Notes under the pieces: model-generated
Database searches by the model: none
The model's input: only the letters and a program-made list of their open reading frames with translations
Told to the model about the DNA's origin: nothing
Program-made: the position numbers and the translations under genes
Source: Candidatus Levyibacteriota bacterium
Lineage (GTDB): Bacteria > Patescibacteria > Microgenomatia > Levybacterales > UBA12049
Length of the DNA stretch: 27,405 nt
NCBI GenBank assembly: GCA_016186625.1
Contig: JACPLG010000001.1
Coordinates: forward strand, 1-27,405
Reading direction: 5' to 3'
In this document: piece after piece, positions 27,287-27,405 of the stretch
Numbering within the stretch: the stretch's first letter is position 1
Layout of the letters: every line of letters starts with the position of its first letter

Positions 27287-27405
27287 TTAAAACGTCCCCC
27301 TAGGACTCTCATCCGGTCCTTTTGCAGAATCATTTGGGTTTGCTACCCAGTCTTTGTTGGTAGAGAGCCTAATTCTGTCAATTCTTGTTCCATCTTCTCG
27401 CATAA
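27287..27405 (-). CDS. C-terminus of a secreted carbohydrate-binding-like protein (partial)
   Basis: The last 38 residues of a minus-strand gene that enters from the right edge. MREDGTRIDRIRLSTNKDWV matches the final strands of extracellular beta-sandwich (CBM/malectin-like) domains, where REDGxxIDxxxLT is typical, followed by a Pro/Asp/Ser tail ending RGTF. The Met is probably internal. The frame is open to the edge. Function cannot be stated from this fragment. Confidence 0.65.
   Translation of the reverse strand, partial: MREDGTRIDRIRLSTNKDWVANPNDSAKGPDESPRGTF

Overview
The window is about 27.4 kb of AT-rich, gene-dense bacterial chromosome. The gene content fits a Candidate Phyla Radiation (Patescibacteria) genome, most likely Microgenomates-like: a ComEC split into two overlapping genes, a small sortase, PEGA and surface proteins typical of that group, scattered four-helix-bundle and GxxExxY genes, short spacers and no operon for amino-acid or nucleotide synthesis. 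The phylum call is inference from content, not from a marker-gene tree. TGA ends several genes (both comEC parts overlap at one) and TGG encodes Trp, so the standard bacterial code applies, not the UGA=Gly code of some CPR lineages.

Layout. 1-1400 (minus): an interrupted secreted surface protein preceded by a membrane protein. 1777-4734: leuS. 4804-8823: DNA-uptake genes (ComEA-like protein, ComEC membrane channel, separate ComEC-type metallo-beta-lactamase protein) interrupted by a convergent response regulator/histidine kinase pair. 8869-12789: argS, an M16 zinc peptidase and ndk. 12904-14481: a divergent DsbA-like thioredoxin and an unknown protein with an HEAKH zinc motif. 14558-15294: tRNA-Pro(CGG), a four-helix-bundle suffix-type gene and tRNA-Arg(CCT). 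15331-17326: sortase and a PEGA/beta-propeller membrane protein. 17675-24242: mreB and a surface-polysaccharide cluster (WecG/TagA-type transferase, three GT4 glycosyltransferases, a GalT-like enzyme). 24289-25452: a small accessory island (broken four-helix-bundle gene, HTH gene, GxxExxY gene) with inverted repeats. 25519-26945: rplL, rplJ and an L10 autoregulatory leader. The right edge holds the C-terminus of a secreted carbohydrate-binding-like protein.

The most unusual feature is a population of short palindromic or low-complexity repeats found both between genes and, in frame, inside genes. leuS carries five such insertions, two of them related copies read in the same frame to give similar peptides. 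argS, the WecG-type gene, a GT4 gene, the GalT-like gene and rplJ carry others. At leuS and at one glycosyltransferase a repeat sits exactly between a leaderless-type promoter-plus-ATG and the real start codon, with the start-codon bases duplicated. This resembles the Rickettsia palindromic elements but the sequences look unrelated.

A second signal is promoter layout: several genes have an extended -10 (TGn plus TATAAT-like hexamer) followed by exactly six bases and then ATG, which places the expected transcription start on the A of the start codon. Many genes here are therefore probably translated from leaderless mRNA, whereas rplJ and one glycosyltransferase have Shine-Dalgarno sites supplied by repeat elements.
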